Below are positions 54,756 through 63,833 of a stretch of 64,000 nt of DNA, piece after piece. Position numbers and translations under genes: made by a program. The notes beneath the pieces are model-generated. The model had not been told where the DNA came from. It ran no database searches and saw only the letters and a list, made by a program, of their open reading frames with translations. How positions within the stretch are numbered: the stretch's first letter is position 1; the number at the start of each line of letters is the position of its first letter. The DNA comes from Pseudoruegeria sp. HB172150. Its GTDB lineage: Bacteria; Pseudomonadota; Alphaproteobacteria; Rhodobacterales; Rhodobacteraceae. The stretch is taken from NCBI RefSeq assembly GCF_013184805.1, contig NZ_JAATNG010000001.1, positions 2,294,001 to 2,358,000 of the forward strand, in the 5' to 3' direction.

Positions 54756-54894
54756 GTCTGCGAAGCGCAAAGCGTGGCGCAGGGGTCGATTGGCAAAAAT
54801 CCTGAGATATCAGCTGGTCGCGTGGCTGGGTTGAAGCGTCACTTCAACGATGTCCGGAACAGGATTGCGCGGCAGCGCTCCGCTGAAACCGCCT

Positions 54895-55899
54895 TTATTC
54901 GGCTGGCACCGCCGCCGTCGCGGTTTCCTTCGGGAACGGCACCAGCAGCTCCCGCTCCTCGTCCCACAGCTTCAGCCGGAAGGACCGGATCGCCTCGGGC
55001 CACTCGATCCGCGGCAGGTCCAGTTCCGGCGGCAGCGCGAAATGCGCCTTGCGCAGACGGTAGGACGGGATCGCCGGCATGAAGTGGTGGATGTCGTGAT
55101 AGGCGATGTTGCCGGTGCCGAGGTCCCACCACCAGCCCAGGTTCAGGCAGGACGAGCCCTGCAGCGTCGCCTTGCGGAAATCAAGCTCGGGCTTGCGGTC
55201 CCAGTAGGTGTCTTCGAAATTGTGCTGCAGGTAGACGAGGAACACTCCGATCATTCCAGACAGCAGCGAGATCCCGAGGAACACCAGCAGCCCGTTGGTC
55301 CCGAAGACATACCAGACCAGCGTCAGCCAGGCGAAGAAGGCGATGTTGTGCAGGATGACGCTGGCGGCGCCGATGCGGCGCGCGTTTACCGGCCAGCGAT
55401 AGGCGATGAAATAGGTGAAGAACGCGCCCACGGGGATCAGCACGAAGGGGTTGCGGTAGAGGCGGTAATAGAGCCGCTTCCAGAAGCCGGCCTCGTTCCA
55501 CTCTCTCAGGGTCATGGTGTATATCTCGGTCGTCTCGCGGTGATCGAGATTGCCGAGATAGGCGTGGTGCATGTTGTGGTTGTACTGCATCGCCCGGTAC
55601 GGCGTCATCGCGAAGGGCGACAGCACGTGGCCCGCGATGTCGTTCGCGCGCTTCGTCGAGAACAGCGAATGGTGCCCGCAGTCGTGCATCAGGACGTATA
55701 GCCGCACGCCCGCGAAGGCGGTGATGACGATGAAGGGAAGCGCCAGCAGGAAGCTGCGCTCGACGAGGGTCAGCGCAAGGTACATCGCCGGGAAAAAGAC
55801 CGCGAACGTGCCGAAGTAACTCGCCGCGGCGAGCCAGTCGTTCTTGTGGGTATAGTTGCGCAGGTGCTTCCGGAAATCCGGTGCCGCTGTGTCGCTCAT
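54895..55899 (-). CDS. Fatty acid desaturase (second of a tandem pair)
   Basis: A 334-residue membrane di-iron enzyme, start MSDTAAPDFRKHLRNYTH with a GGGGGTGA stretch upstream. The three His boxes are HDCGHHS, HNMHHAYLGN and NIAYHDIHHF; an extra QHNFEDTYW lies between. Hydrophobic hairpins flank them. It introduces double bonds into acyl lipids or carries out carotenoid-type oxygenation; regiospecificity cannot be read. It follows its paralogue at 55925 in the same direction. Confidence 0.9.
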   Translation of the reverse strand: MSDTAAPDFRKHLRNYTHKNDWLAAASYFGTFAVFFPAMYLALTLVERSFLLALPFIVITAFAGVRLYVLMHDCGHHSLFSTKRANDIAGHVLSPFAMTPYRAMQYNHNMHHAYLGNLDHRETTEIYTMTLREWNEAGFWKRLYYRLYRNPFVLIPVGAFFTYFIAYRWPVNARRIGAASVILHNIAFFAWLTLVWYVFGTNGLLVFLGISLLSGMIGVFLVYLQHNFEDTYWDRKPELDFRKATLQGSSCLNLGWWWDLGTGNIAYHDIHHFMPAIPSYRLRKAHFALPPELDLPRIEWPEAIRSFRLKLWDEERELLVPFPKETATAAVPAE

Positions 55900-55924
55900 T
55901 TGGTCACCCCCGGTCGAGACGGTC

Positions 55925-56962
55925 TCAGCTGCGCCCGGTTCCGGGCGATGGCACCCCCTCATAATTCTGATTTGTAACGGATTGTCCAGACAGAGCCGAT
56001 TGGCTTGAGGGGAACGGCACCATTCGGCCGGTCTCTTCGTCCCAGAGCTTCCAGCGCAGGGTGCCAGCGGCCTCGCGCCAGCCGATCCGGCGGGATTTGA
56101 ACGTCGGCTCCAGCTCGCGATAGCACCGCTTCAGGTTGTAGCATGGGATGTTGGCGTTCAGGTGATGCAGGTCGTGATAGGCGATGTTCGCGGTGCAGAG
56201 GTCGAAGAAATCGCCGAAATCCAGCACCGCCGAGCCTTCCACCGCGGCCTGATCGAACTGCAGATCCTTCGGCCGCGCCCAGAACACCTCTTCAAAATTG
56301 TGCTGCACGTAGGGAATCACAACGCCGCAGGACACGCCGATAATCACCGAACCCAGCCACACCGCCAGCGCCACCGGTCCCCACAGAGTCCAGAGCAGCG
56401 CAAGAAACCCCACCACCATCGCGTCGTGCAGAACGACGTCGCCGATGCCGGATTTGAGCGCGTTGCGCGGGAAGCGGTAGCGGATGACGTACAACAGTGT
56501 CGGGCCCACCAGGAACAGCAGGAAGAAACTGCGGTAGAACCGGTAGCCCAGCTTCTTCCACCAGGGTGCGGCGAGGTATTCGTCGACCGTCATCACGTAG
56601 ATCTCGGTTGAATCCCGGCGGTCGAGATTGCCGATATGGGCGTGATGCAGGTTGTGATTGTAGCGCACCGCCTTGTACGGCGTCAGCGTGAAGGGCGAGA
56701 GCAGCGTGCCCATCCGGTCGTTCAGCTTGCGGCTGGTGAAGAAAGAGCCGTGCCCGCAGTCGTGCTGCAGCATGTAGAGCCGGACCGCGCAGGTCGCGGT
56801 CACGCACATGAAGGGCAAGGCGGCCAGCCAGTGGCCACGGCGCGCGAGAAGGATCGCGATGACAAGCCCGCTCAGGTAAATCCCGAGCGTGATGGCGATG
56901 TTCCAGGCGGCAATGGTGTTGTTGCGTGCGGTATAGGCGCGCGTGCGTTGTCTGAGTGTCAC
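55925..56962 (-). CDS. Fatty acid desaturase (first of a tandem pair)
   Basis: A 345-residue paralogue of the gene at 54895. His boxes HDCGHGS, HNLHHAHIGN and NIAYHDLHHL are in the same spacing, with QHNFEEVFW. Overall identity to the neighbour is moderate, with the same ending (LRWKLWDEETGRMVPFP versus RLKLWDEERELLVPFP), so an old duplication is likely. The reading frame is intact. The promoter should lie in the 160 bp between it and the SDR gene. Confidence 0.9.
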   Translation of the reverse strand: MTLRQRTRAYTARNNTIAAWNIAITLGIYLSGLVIAILLARRGHWLAALPFMCVTATCAVRLYMLQHDCGHGSFFTSRKLNDRMGTLLSPFTLTPYKAVRYNHNLHHAHIGNLDRRDSTEIYVMTVDEYLAAPWWKKLGYRFYRSFFLLFLVGPTLLYVIRYRFPRNALKSGIGDVVLHDAMVVGFLALLWTLWGPVALAVWLGSVIIGVSCGVVIPYVQHNFEEVFWARPKDLQFDQAAVEGSAVLDFGDFFDLCTANIAYHDLHHLNANIPCYNLKRCYRELEPTFKSRRIGWREAAGTLRWKLWDEETGRMVPFPSSQSALSGQSVTNQNYEGVPSPGTGRS

Positions 56963-57121
56963 GTTGTAAAATCCGCCGGTGCGGTCCGGCGCCCCAGAAT
57001 GATGAAATGCAGCGTTGGCTTCTAAAGCTATTGGGATCTGTACATGGGCTTCGGGAATTGGAAAGCGTTTGGAACGTTCCCAATTGAATTCTGCGTATAA
57101 TTGTGTGTCGGCAGCAACGCA

Positions 57122-57874
57122 CTACTGCGCGGTGTAGCCCCCATCGGCCGGATAAAAGCCGCCTGTGCAGAAAGATGCCTGTTCCGAAAGCAGAAATGCG
57201 ATCAGGTCGGCCACTTCACTGCGGCGCCCCATGCGGCCCATCGGATGTGCCGCGTGAAACACCTGCTGCAGTTCCTGCGGGGCCTGCCGGATCTTGGGCG
57301 TTTCGACATAGCCGGGTCCGATCGCGTTGATCCTTACGCCTTTGTCGGCGCATTCCAGCGCCGCCGTGCGGGTCAGGCCGAGGATGCCGTGCTTGGTGGC
57401 GGTATAGGGCGCGAGGCCCGGCGCGCCGACGATGCCGTTCGCCGCCGACAGGTTGACGATCGCGCCGCCGCCCGAGGCAATGATCGCCGGTATCTCGTGC
57501 TTCAGGCACAGGAATGTGCCGGTCAGGTTGGTCGCGATCACCATATGCCAGTCGGCCAGCGGGATGTCGGGCAGCTCCGCCGGACCCGGACCCGGTGTGC
57601 CCGCGTTGTTGACGGCGAGGTGCAGCCCACCGAACTTTTCGACCGCCGCCGCTATCAGCGCGGCGACCTGTGCCTCGTCCGATACGTCGCAGGCCAGACC
57701 GAGGCACCGTTTGCCCGTGGGATCAATCTCCTGCGCCTTCCGCTCCGCGGCGTCGCCGTTCCGCGCGCACAGCACCACCGCCGCGCCGCGCGCGAACAGC
57801 GTTTCCGCCACACGCTCGCCGATGCCTTCGGTGCCGCCTGTCACGACGGCCGTTGTTCCGTTGAAATCCTGCAT
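57122..57874 (-). CDS. Short-chain dehydrogenase/reductase
   Basis: A 250-residue classical SDR. The Rossmann motif is VVTGGTEGIGERVA (TGxxxGxG), NNAG is in LAVNNAGTPG, and the catalytic Ser and YxxxK are in VNLSAANGIVG and YTATKHG. VRINAIGPGYVETP follows as usual. Basic residues after the first strand (CARNGDAAERK) suggest NADP preference. The substrate is unknown. Confidence 0.9.
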   Translation of the reverse strand: MQDFNGTTAVVTGGTEGIGERVAETLFARGAAVVLCARNGDAAERKAQEIDPTGKRCLGLACDVSDEAQVAALIAAAVEKFGGLHLAVNNAGTPGPGPAELPDIPLADWHMVIATNLTGTFLCLKHEIPAIIASGGGAIVNLSAANGIVGAPGLAPYTATKHGILGLTRTAALECADKGVRINAIGPGYVETPKIRQAPQELQQVFHAAHPMGRMGRRSEVADLIAFLLSEQASFCTGGFYPADGGYTAQ

Positions 57875-57988
57875 GCCGATCTCCTTTCACCGGCACCATG
57901 ACCGGCGTCAGGCGGCGCGGGAATGCGGCCAGGCGCGCATGCCGTCGGATGCTGACAGGACGATGTCAGGAACCGGCGGACATAACCG

Positions 57989-59467
57989 TCAGTCGCGCGG
58001 GGATTTCTTTCCCAGATGCTTGCGCAGCCGCGACGGCGTGGACTTTTTCCTGTCCTTGTACGGGTTCTGATCCGCCTGACTGCGCATGTGCAGCCGGATC
58101 GGCGTGCCGGGCATGTCGAAATCGTCCCTGAGCCCGCCGACAAGGTACCGCGAATAGCTCGCGGGCAGCTTGTCGGGGTGCGAGCACATCACCACGAAGC
58201 CCGGCGGTCGCGTCTTGGCCTGGGTCATGTAGCGCAGCTTGATGCGGCGCCCGCCGGGCGCCGGGGGCGGATGCTGCGCGGTCATATCCGCGAGCCAGCG
58301 GTTCAGCCGGGCCGTGGAGATGCGCCGGTTCCAGACCTCGTGCGCTTTCAGCACCGCGTCGTGCAGCCGGTCGAGGCCCCTGCCCGTCAGCGCCGACACC
58401 GTCACCAGCGGCGCGCCGCGCAGCTGCGGCAAGAGCCGCTCGAACGCTTCCTTCAGTGCGCGCAGCTTTTCCTGCTTGTCGGTCTCGGCGTCCCACTTGT
58501 TGACGGCGACGACCACAGCGCGCCCCTCGCGCTCGGCGAGGTCGGCGATGCGCAGGTCCTGCTGCTCGAAGGGGATGGCCGCGTCGAGCAGCACCACGAC
58601 CACCTCGGCGAATTTCACCGCGCGGAGGCCGTCCGCCACTGACAGCTTCTCGACCTTTTCCTGCACCTTGGCCTTCTTGCGCATGCCGGCGGTGTCGAAG
58701 ATCCGCACCGGCGTACCGTCCCAGTCGATCGACAGCGAGATCGCGTCGCGGGTGATCCCCGCCTCGGGTCCGGTCAGAAGGCGATCTTCGCCGAGGATCT
58801 TGTTGATCAGCGTCGACTTCCCGGCATTGGGACGCCCGACGACGGCCACCTGCAGCGGCCGCGCCTTTGTCGGCGCGCGGTAGGCCGGGACGCTTTCGTC
58901 ATCTTCATCGGTCTCTTCCAGCAGGACGTCCGTCTCCGGCGCCTCTGCTTCGGCGACGGCGGTGCGGGCGGAATATTCGTCCGCCAGCGGCATCAGCGCC
59001 GACAGCAGATCGCCCATGCCCTCGCCATGCTCCGCCGAGATCCTGAGCGGCTCGCCCAGCCCCAGTTCCCATGCCTCGATCACTCCGGCATCGGCGGCGG
59101 AGCCTTCGGCCTTGTTGGCGGCCAGGATCACGTGGGCGTTCTTCCTGCGCAGGATATCGGCGAAGACGCGGTCGTCGGGCAGGATGCCCGCCCGCGCGTC
59201 GACGAGGAACAGGCAGATATCGGCCATCTCCACCGCGCGCTCGGTCAGGCGCCGCATCCGCGCGGGCAGCGTATCGCCGGTCTCGTTCTCCAGCCCCGCC
59301 GTGTCGATCACGGTGAACCGCAGGTCGGCCAGCCGCGCCTCGCCCTCGCGCAGGTCGCGCGTCACACCCGGCTGGTCATCGACCAGGGCGAGGCGCTTGC
59401 CAACGAGGCGGTTGAACAGCGTCGACTTGCCCACATTGGGCCGGCCGACAATGGCGAGGGTGAACAT
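57989..59467 (-). CDS. der: Ribosome-associated GTPase Der (EngA)
   Basis: A 492-residue protein with two GTPase domains: G1 [14 protein letters not shown] (residues 7-20) and [14 protein letters not shown] (about residue 216); the second has [20 protein letters not shown] and NKWD. A C-terminal KH-like domain follows ([18 protein letters not shown]). It assists maturation of the 50S subunit. Order der-bamB-YfgM is the widespread one, read in the opposite direction. Confidence 0.96.
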   Translation of the reverse strand: MFTLAIVGRPNVGKSTLFNRLVGKRLALVDDQPGVTRDLREGEARLADLRFTVIDTAGLENETGDTLPARMRRLTERAVEMADICLFLVDARAGILPDDRVFADILRRKNAHVILAANKAEGSAADAGVIEAWELGLGEPLRISAEHGEGMGDLLSALMPLADEYSARTAVAEAEAPETDVLLEETDEDDESVPAYRAPTKARPLQVAVVGRPNAGKSTLINKILGEDRLLTGPEAGITRDAISLSIDWDGTPVRIFDTAGMRKKAKVQEKVEKLSVADGLRAVKFAEVVVVLLDAAIPFEQQDLRIADLAEREGRAVVVAVNKWDAETDKQEKLRALKEAFERLLPQLRGAPLVTVSALTGRGLDRLHDAVLKAHEVWNRRISTARLNRWLADMTAQHPPPAPGGRRIKLRYMTQAKTRPPGFVVMCSHPDKLPASYSRYLVGGLRDDFDMPGTPIRLHMRSQADQNPYKDRKKSTPSRLRKHLGKKSPRD

Positions 59468-59582
59468 CAGGGCGCTCCCGGAACGGTAAGACCGCCGCTT
59501 CTATACCCGATTTCGCGCCGCGAAAAGCATTGAAGGCGCCCGGCGCGGCTCGCCGCCGTGGTAGCCGGGTCGCACCGCCCGA

Positions 59583-60905
59583 TCAGCGGTAGGCGTGAAG
59601 CTGACCGTTGTCGCTGAGGACGTACATCGTGCCGCCCGCGACTGCGAGGTTGGACGCCGCGCCGCCCGGTACGTCGATCTGACGACGGATCGCGCCGGAG
59701 GTCGGGTCGAAGGCGATCAGCTGGCCGGCGTCGGAGGCGATCCAGAGGTTTCCGCCGGCGAGCACCGGGCCATAATAGGCGTAGATCGCTTCCCGCCGTT
59801 TCGGCTTGGAATTGCGGAAATAAGGCAGCTCGACCTCCCAGATCATCTGCCCGGTCGCCGCGTCGAGCCGCACCAGCTTGGCATCGTCGGACACCAGAAA
59901 GACGGATCCGCCGGCGACCCAGACGGGACCGTAGGCGCCGTCATCTGCGGTCCACAGCCGCTCGCCCGAATCCACGTCCATCGCGACCGCCCGGCCCGAC
60001 TGGTTGCCGGTATAAAGCACACCGCCCGCGATCACCGGATCGGCGATGATGTCCGTGACGTTCGCATAGGCCGCGTGCCTGTTCCCGCCGGATACGGTAC
60101 CGCCCCACAGGCGCACGCCGCCCTGGCGCAGGGCCGCCACCAGCTCGCCGCTGGCAAAGGGGAAGACCGCCAGCTTGTCGGTCACCGCGGGTCCGGCACC
60201 GCCGACCATGCCCGATTCAGAGGGCGTGCCCGGCAGGCGCCAGCGCACCCGGCCGTCATCCGTCTCGATCGCCCAGGCGACATTGTCGCGCGACACGAGG
60301 TACAGCAGATCGCCATGCACCGTCGGGCTCGCCGTCGCGGGCGCGTCGAGTTTCTGTTTCCAGTATTCGCCGCCGTTCCTCGGATCGAGCGCGAAGGCCT
60401 CGCCGAAGCCGGTGGTCACGAACAGCTTGCCGCCGCCATAGGCCAGGCCGCCGCCCGAGGCATCGCCCTGCCGGTCCGACGCCGGTACCAGGCTGCGCGA
60501 CCAGACCCGGCCGCCCGACGTGGTGAAGGCGCTGACCTGGCTCTGGCTGTCGAGGGTGAAGACCAGCCCGTTGGCCACGACCGGATCGGCGGTGATGCGG
60601 GCCTTGCGCTTGTTGCCCTCGCCGATCTTGGCGCTCCAGATGCGGGACGGCGCCTGTGACAGCGCGACATGGGTCAGGTTGTGGGTCTCGTTGCCGCCGC
60701 GATGGGTCCAGGCGGCGACGTTCTGTTGGGGAGGCAGTGCGAAGGCGCGGCTGACCGGCAGATCCTCTTCGATCGGCAGCGCCGCTTCTCCGGGGGTCAG
60801 CCCGCCGCGCAGATCCAGCCGTTCGCCCGGCAGGATCACTTCCGGCTCGCCGCAGGCGGCAAGCAGGCCGGTCATCCCGAGGGCAAACACCCACTGTCTG
60901 GTCAT
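59583..60905 (-). CDS. bamB: Outer membrane assembly lipoprotein BamB
   Basis: A 440-residue protein, start MTRQWVFALGMTGLLAACGE, with lipobox LAAC. PQQ-type beta-propeller repeats follow (GLVFTLDSQSQVSAF, GEAFALDPRNGGEYWKQKL, LLYLVSRDNVAWAIETDDGRVRW, MYVLSDNGQLHAYR). BamB is the scaffold lipoprotein of the beta-barrel assembly machine. The upstream extension is rejected because the signal peptide fixes the start. Confidence 0.93.
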   Translation of the reverse strand: MTRQWVFALGMTGLLAACGEPEVILPGERLDLRGGLTPGEAALPIEEDLPVSRAFALPPQQNVAAWTHRGGNETHNLTHVALSQAPSRIWSAKIGEGNKRKARITADPVVANGLVFTLDSQSQVSAFTTSGGRVWSRSLVPASDRQGDASGGGLAYGGGKLFVTTGFGEAFALDPRNGGEYWKQKLDAPATASPTVHGDLLYLVSRDNVAWAIETDDGRVRWRLPGTPSESGMVGGAGPAVTDKLAVFPFASGELVAALRQGGVRLWGGTVSGGNRHAAYANVTDIIADPVIAGGVLYTGNQSGRAVAMDVDSGERLWTADDGAYGPVWVAGGSVFLVSDDAKLVRLDAATGQMIWEVELPYFRNSKPKRREAIYAYYGPVLAGGNLWIASDAGQLIAFDPTSGAIRRQIDVPGGAASNLAVAGGTMYVLSDNGQLHAYR

Positions 60906-60986
60906 CCGCACGGCTTGCAACTCCTCGTCGTCGTCTCGGGTCTGATGCCCGTGTTTTGCAGGATGGTCCCCATCTGCGTCAAACAC

Positions 60987-61640
60987 TTACGCCGCGTCGG
61001 CCGCGCCACCCAGTGCCATGATCAACTGAGATGCGCGCTGGCGCAAGCCCGCGCTCGCCTCGGTATCCTCGGACAGCGCGCGCAGCCGGTCCAGCGCCCC
61101 CGCAACGTCGCCGGATTCCAGCTCTGCAAGGGCGATCTGCTCTTCCGCCAGCACCCGGAACGGTGCGCCGGGCGTCGCCAACGGCTCCAGTTCCGCGATT
61201 CGATCCGCGGGGGTGGTGCTGTCCGATGTCAGAATCACCCGCTTCAGCGTGGCCATCTGGCGGTAGAGGGCGGGCATTTCCGCATCCTCCTCGACAGCGC
61301 GCAGCGCCACCACTGCTGCGTCATCGTCGCCGGCCTCCAGCGCCTGTTGCGCCTCGAGCATCCCCGTCACCGCACGAGCGCCGCCTTCGGCATCGACCGC
61401 TTCCAGCGCCTCCATGCGGGCCGCCGGGTCGCCGGCGTCCAGCGCCGTCAGGATCGCGTCGCCGCGGGCCTCGGCCGCGGCCCGCCGCTGCGCCTTGGTC
61501 CATTCGTTATAGGCCGCACCGCCGACGATCAGTAGAACCACGGCCAGCGCGATCCAGCCATAACGGCGGAAATAGCCGAACAGCTGATCCCGGCGAACCG
61601 CTTCGGTCACCTCGTCGATGAAATTGTCGCTGTCGCTCAC
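60987..61640 (-). CDS. YfgM-like membrane-anchored TPR protein
   Basis: A 217-residue protein starting with GTG (VSDSDNFIDEVTEAVRRDQLF), GGAG eight bases upstream. One membrane helix (YGWIALAVVLLIVGGAAYNEW, residues 29-49) is followed by Ala-rich helical repeats of the YfgM/TPR_21 type, with the family segment RRDQLFGYFRRYGW before the helix. YfgM works with periplasmic chaperones at the Sec translocon; it is commonly upstream of bamB. Confidence 0.88.
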   Translation of the reverse strand: MSDSDNFIDEVTEAVRRDQLFGYFRRYGWIALAVVLLIVGGAAYNEWTKAQRRAAAEARGDAILTALDAGDPAARMEALEAVDAEGGARAVTGMLEAQQALEAGDDDAAVVALRAVEEDAEMPALYRQMATLKRVILTSDSTTPADRIAELEPLATPGAPFRVLAEEQIALAELESGDVAGALDRLRALSEDTEASAGLRQRASQLIMALGGAADAA

Positions 61641-61734
61641 GCGCGTCTCCACCCCAGTCGAAAGTCTGCCCGCTTTTACACATGCGTGCGCGCGGTGCAA
61701 AGGGGGGCATAGGGCGGTTTCCCGCCCGCGTTCC

Positions 61735-61758
61735 TGACACCAACTGACGTTGATGTCA
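61735..61758. promoter_or_regulatory. 24-bp inverted repeat upstream of the efflux operon
   Basis: TGACACCAAC-TGAC-GTTGATGTCA: two 10-bp arms with a 4-bp spacer, 9 of 10 positions complementary. It lies about 30 bp upstream of the -10 region of the efflux promoter, in the divergent gap with the YfgM gene. Its form suits a dimeric repressor or activator. Confidence 0.5.
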
Positions 61759-61761
61759 GTC

Positions 61762-61809
61762 TTGCTTGCTCTGCACTGCGGAAAGTTATAAACTGAACCG
61801 AACAGTTTA
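61762..61809 (+). promoter_or_regulatory. Efflux operon promoter with a TetR-type operator
   Basis: A -10-like TATAAA at 61787-61792 has a weak TTGCTT 19 bp upstream. Overlapping the -10 is a perfect inverted repeat TAAACTG-AACCGAA-CAGTTTA (61789-61809), very like operators of AcrR/TetR-family repressors that control RND pumps. No TetR gene is inside the window; it may lie beyond the right edge or elsewhere. Confidence 0.6.
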
Positions 61810-61907
61810 GTCGCGTACCGCCCGCGTAGATCTTGTTATGGGCCAGCCCAATGCGTATCTGACCCCCGGCGCGAAACGCCAATAGTTATGGATTATTGAG
61901 GACGGCT

Positions 61908-63833
61908 ATGCGGTTTTCTTCCATTGTAATCGCAGTCCTGGTTACGGTGACATTGTACCTCCTGATCTTTCAACGGGAGGAACTGTTGGCTTTTGCCGCC
62001 GGCGACAACTCTCAGGAAACAGGCGAAGAAACGGTTCTGGCCTCTGCGGAGACCGAAGCCCCGGCCGAAGACTCCGAGGCGCCGACCGGTGTTCCCGTCG
62101 TGGCCATGAGCTCGTTGTCGAAGGAAATCGAACAGATCGTGCTGCTGCGTGGCCGGACCGAGGCCGCCCGTACCGTCGAGGTTCGCGCCGAGACGGCGGG
62201 GTCCGTCGTTTCCGACCCGCTTCGCAAGGGCGCCTTCGTCACCGCCGGCGACGCGCTGTGCGAGATCGATCCGGGCACCCGGAATGTCAGCCTTTCCGAG
62301 GCAGAGGCGCGGCTGGCCGAGGCGCGCGCCGCCCTGCCCGCCGCCCGCGCGTCGCAGGCGCAGGCCGAGGCGCAGCTTCCCGCCGCCGAAGCGGCGATCC
62401 TCGAAGCCCGCGCCCGCGTGCCCGAGGCCAAGGCGAACCTGCTGCAGGCAGAAGCCGGCGTGCCCACCGCCGAGGCCAATCTGGCCCAGGCCCAGGCCAG
62501 TATCCCGGCCGCGGAGGCGAACCTTGCGCAGGCCAAGGCCGGTGTTCCGACCGCCGAGGCGCGGCTGGCGGAGGCGCTTGCCTCGGTCCCGACCGCCGAG
62601 GCCAATCTCGCCCAGGCGGAAGCCTCTGTTCCCGCCGCCGAAGCCAGCCTAGCCCAGGCGCGCGCCGGTCTGCCGGCCGCCGAGGCGGCAGTCGTGGAGG
62701 CCCGCGCCCGCATCGAAGAGGCGGAAATCAACCTCGAAGCCGCGCGCCGGCTGTCGGATAACGGCTTTGCCTCGCAGACCCGCGTCGCCGGTGCGGTGGC
62801 CACATCCGAATCTGCCAAGGCCGGGCTGCAAAGCGCCCTCTCCGCGCTCGAAGGCGCGAAAGCGTCGGTTCAGAACGCCCTCTCCGCCGTCGAAGGCGCC
62901 AAGGCGAGCGTTCAGGCCGCCAAGGGCCAGGTCGAGAGCGCCAAGGCCGCTGTCGTGTCCGCCCGCGGCCAGGTCGAGAGCGCCAAGGCCGCCGTGGAAT
63001 CCGCGAAGCAGCAGATCGAAAGCGCCAAGGCCTCGGTGCAGTCGGCCAAGGGCCAAGTGGAAAGCGCCAAGGCGGCGGTGCAGTCGGCGAAATCCGGCGT
63101 GGAATCGGCCAGTGCCGGGGTCGCTTCTGCCCTCTCGGCGCAGGAAAGCGCCAAGGCCGCGGTCGAATCCGCCAAGTCCGGCGTTGAAAGCGCTCTGGCC
63201 GGGATCGGCAGTGCCGAAACCGCCGTCGCCTCCGCCCAGAAGGAAATCGACCGGCTGACGATCCACGCGCCCTTTGCCGGCCTGCTTGAAACCGACACGG
63301 CAGAGCTTGGCAGCCTGCTGCAGAACGGCGGTCTCTGCGCCACGGTGATCCAGCTTGATCCGATCAAGCTGGTGGCCTTCATCCCTGAAACCCAGGTCGA
63401 CAAGGTGGAACTGGGCGCCATGGCCGGGGCGCGCCTTGCCTCCGGCGGAACCGAGGTGATCGGCAAGGTCGCCTTCCTGTCGCGGTCCGCCGACAGCACC
63501 ACCCGCACCTTCCGGGTCGAGATCGAGGTGCCGAATGCCGACCTCAAGATCCGCGACGGCCAGACCGTACAGATCGCCATCCAGGCCGATAGGCAGGTCG
63601 CGCACCTGATCCCGCAAAGCGCACTGACGCTGGATGACGAGGGTGTGCTGGGCGTGCGTACCGTCGAGGACGGCAACGTCGTCGGCTTCCATCACGTCGA
63701 GATTCTGCGCGACGCGCCCGAAGGTGTCTATGTCTCCGGTCTGGGTGAGGAAGCGGACGTGATCATCGTCGGCCAGGAATACGTGACCGAGGGTGTGACT
63801 GTCGCACCGACCTTCAGGGATACATCGAAATGA
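61908..63833 (+). CDS. RND efflux periplasmic adaptor with a greatly expanded coiled coil
   Basis: A 641-residue membrane fusion protein, start MRFSSIVIAVLVTVTLYLLIF with GAGG seven bases upstream and one membrane anchor. The lipoyl halves are RTVEVRAETAGSVVSDPLRKGAFVTAGDALCEID (residues 88-121) and RLTIHAPFAGLLETDTAELGSLL (from about 448). Between them, about residues 128-446 form a coiled coil of 14-residue (VPxAEANLAQAxAS) and then 7-residue (SAKxxVE) repeats. Usual RND adaptors are about 380 residues. It precedes and overlaps (ATGA) the pump gene. Confidence 0.92.
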   Translation: MRFSSIVIAVLVTVTLYLLIFQREELLAFAAGDNSQETGEETVLASAETEAPAEDSEAPTGVPVVAMSSLSKEIEQIVLLRGRTEAARTVEVRAETAGSVVSDPLRKGAFVTAGDALCEIDPGTRNVSLSEAEARLAEARAALPAARASQAQAEAQLPAAEAAILEARARVPEAKANLLQAEAGVPTAEANLAQAQASIPAAEANLAQAKAGVPTAEARLAEALASVPTAEANLAQAEASVPAAEASLAQARAGLPAAEAAVVEARARIEEAEINLEAARRLSDNGFASQTRVAGAVATSESAKAGLQSALSALEGAKASVQNALSAVEGAKASVQAAKGQVESAKAAVVSARGQVESAKAAVESAKQQIESAKASVQSAKGQVESAKAAVQSAKSGVESASAGVASALSAQESAKAAVESAKSGVESALAGIGSAETAVASAQKEIDRLTIHAPFAGLLETDTAELGSLLQNGGLCATVIQLDPIKLVAFIPETQVDKVELGAMAGARLASGGTEVIGKVAFLSRSADSTTRTFRVEIEVPNADLKIRDGQTVQIAIQADRQVAHLIPQSALTLDDEGVLGVRTVEDGNVVGFHHVEILRDAPEGVYVSGLGEEADVIIVGQEYVTEGVTVAPTFRDTSK

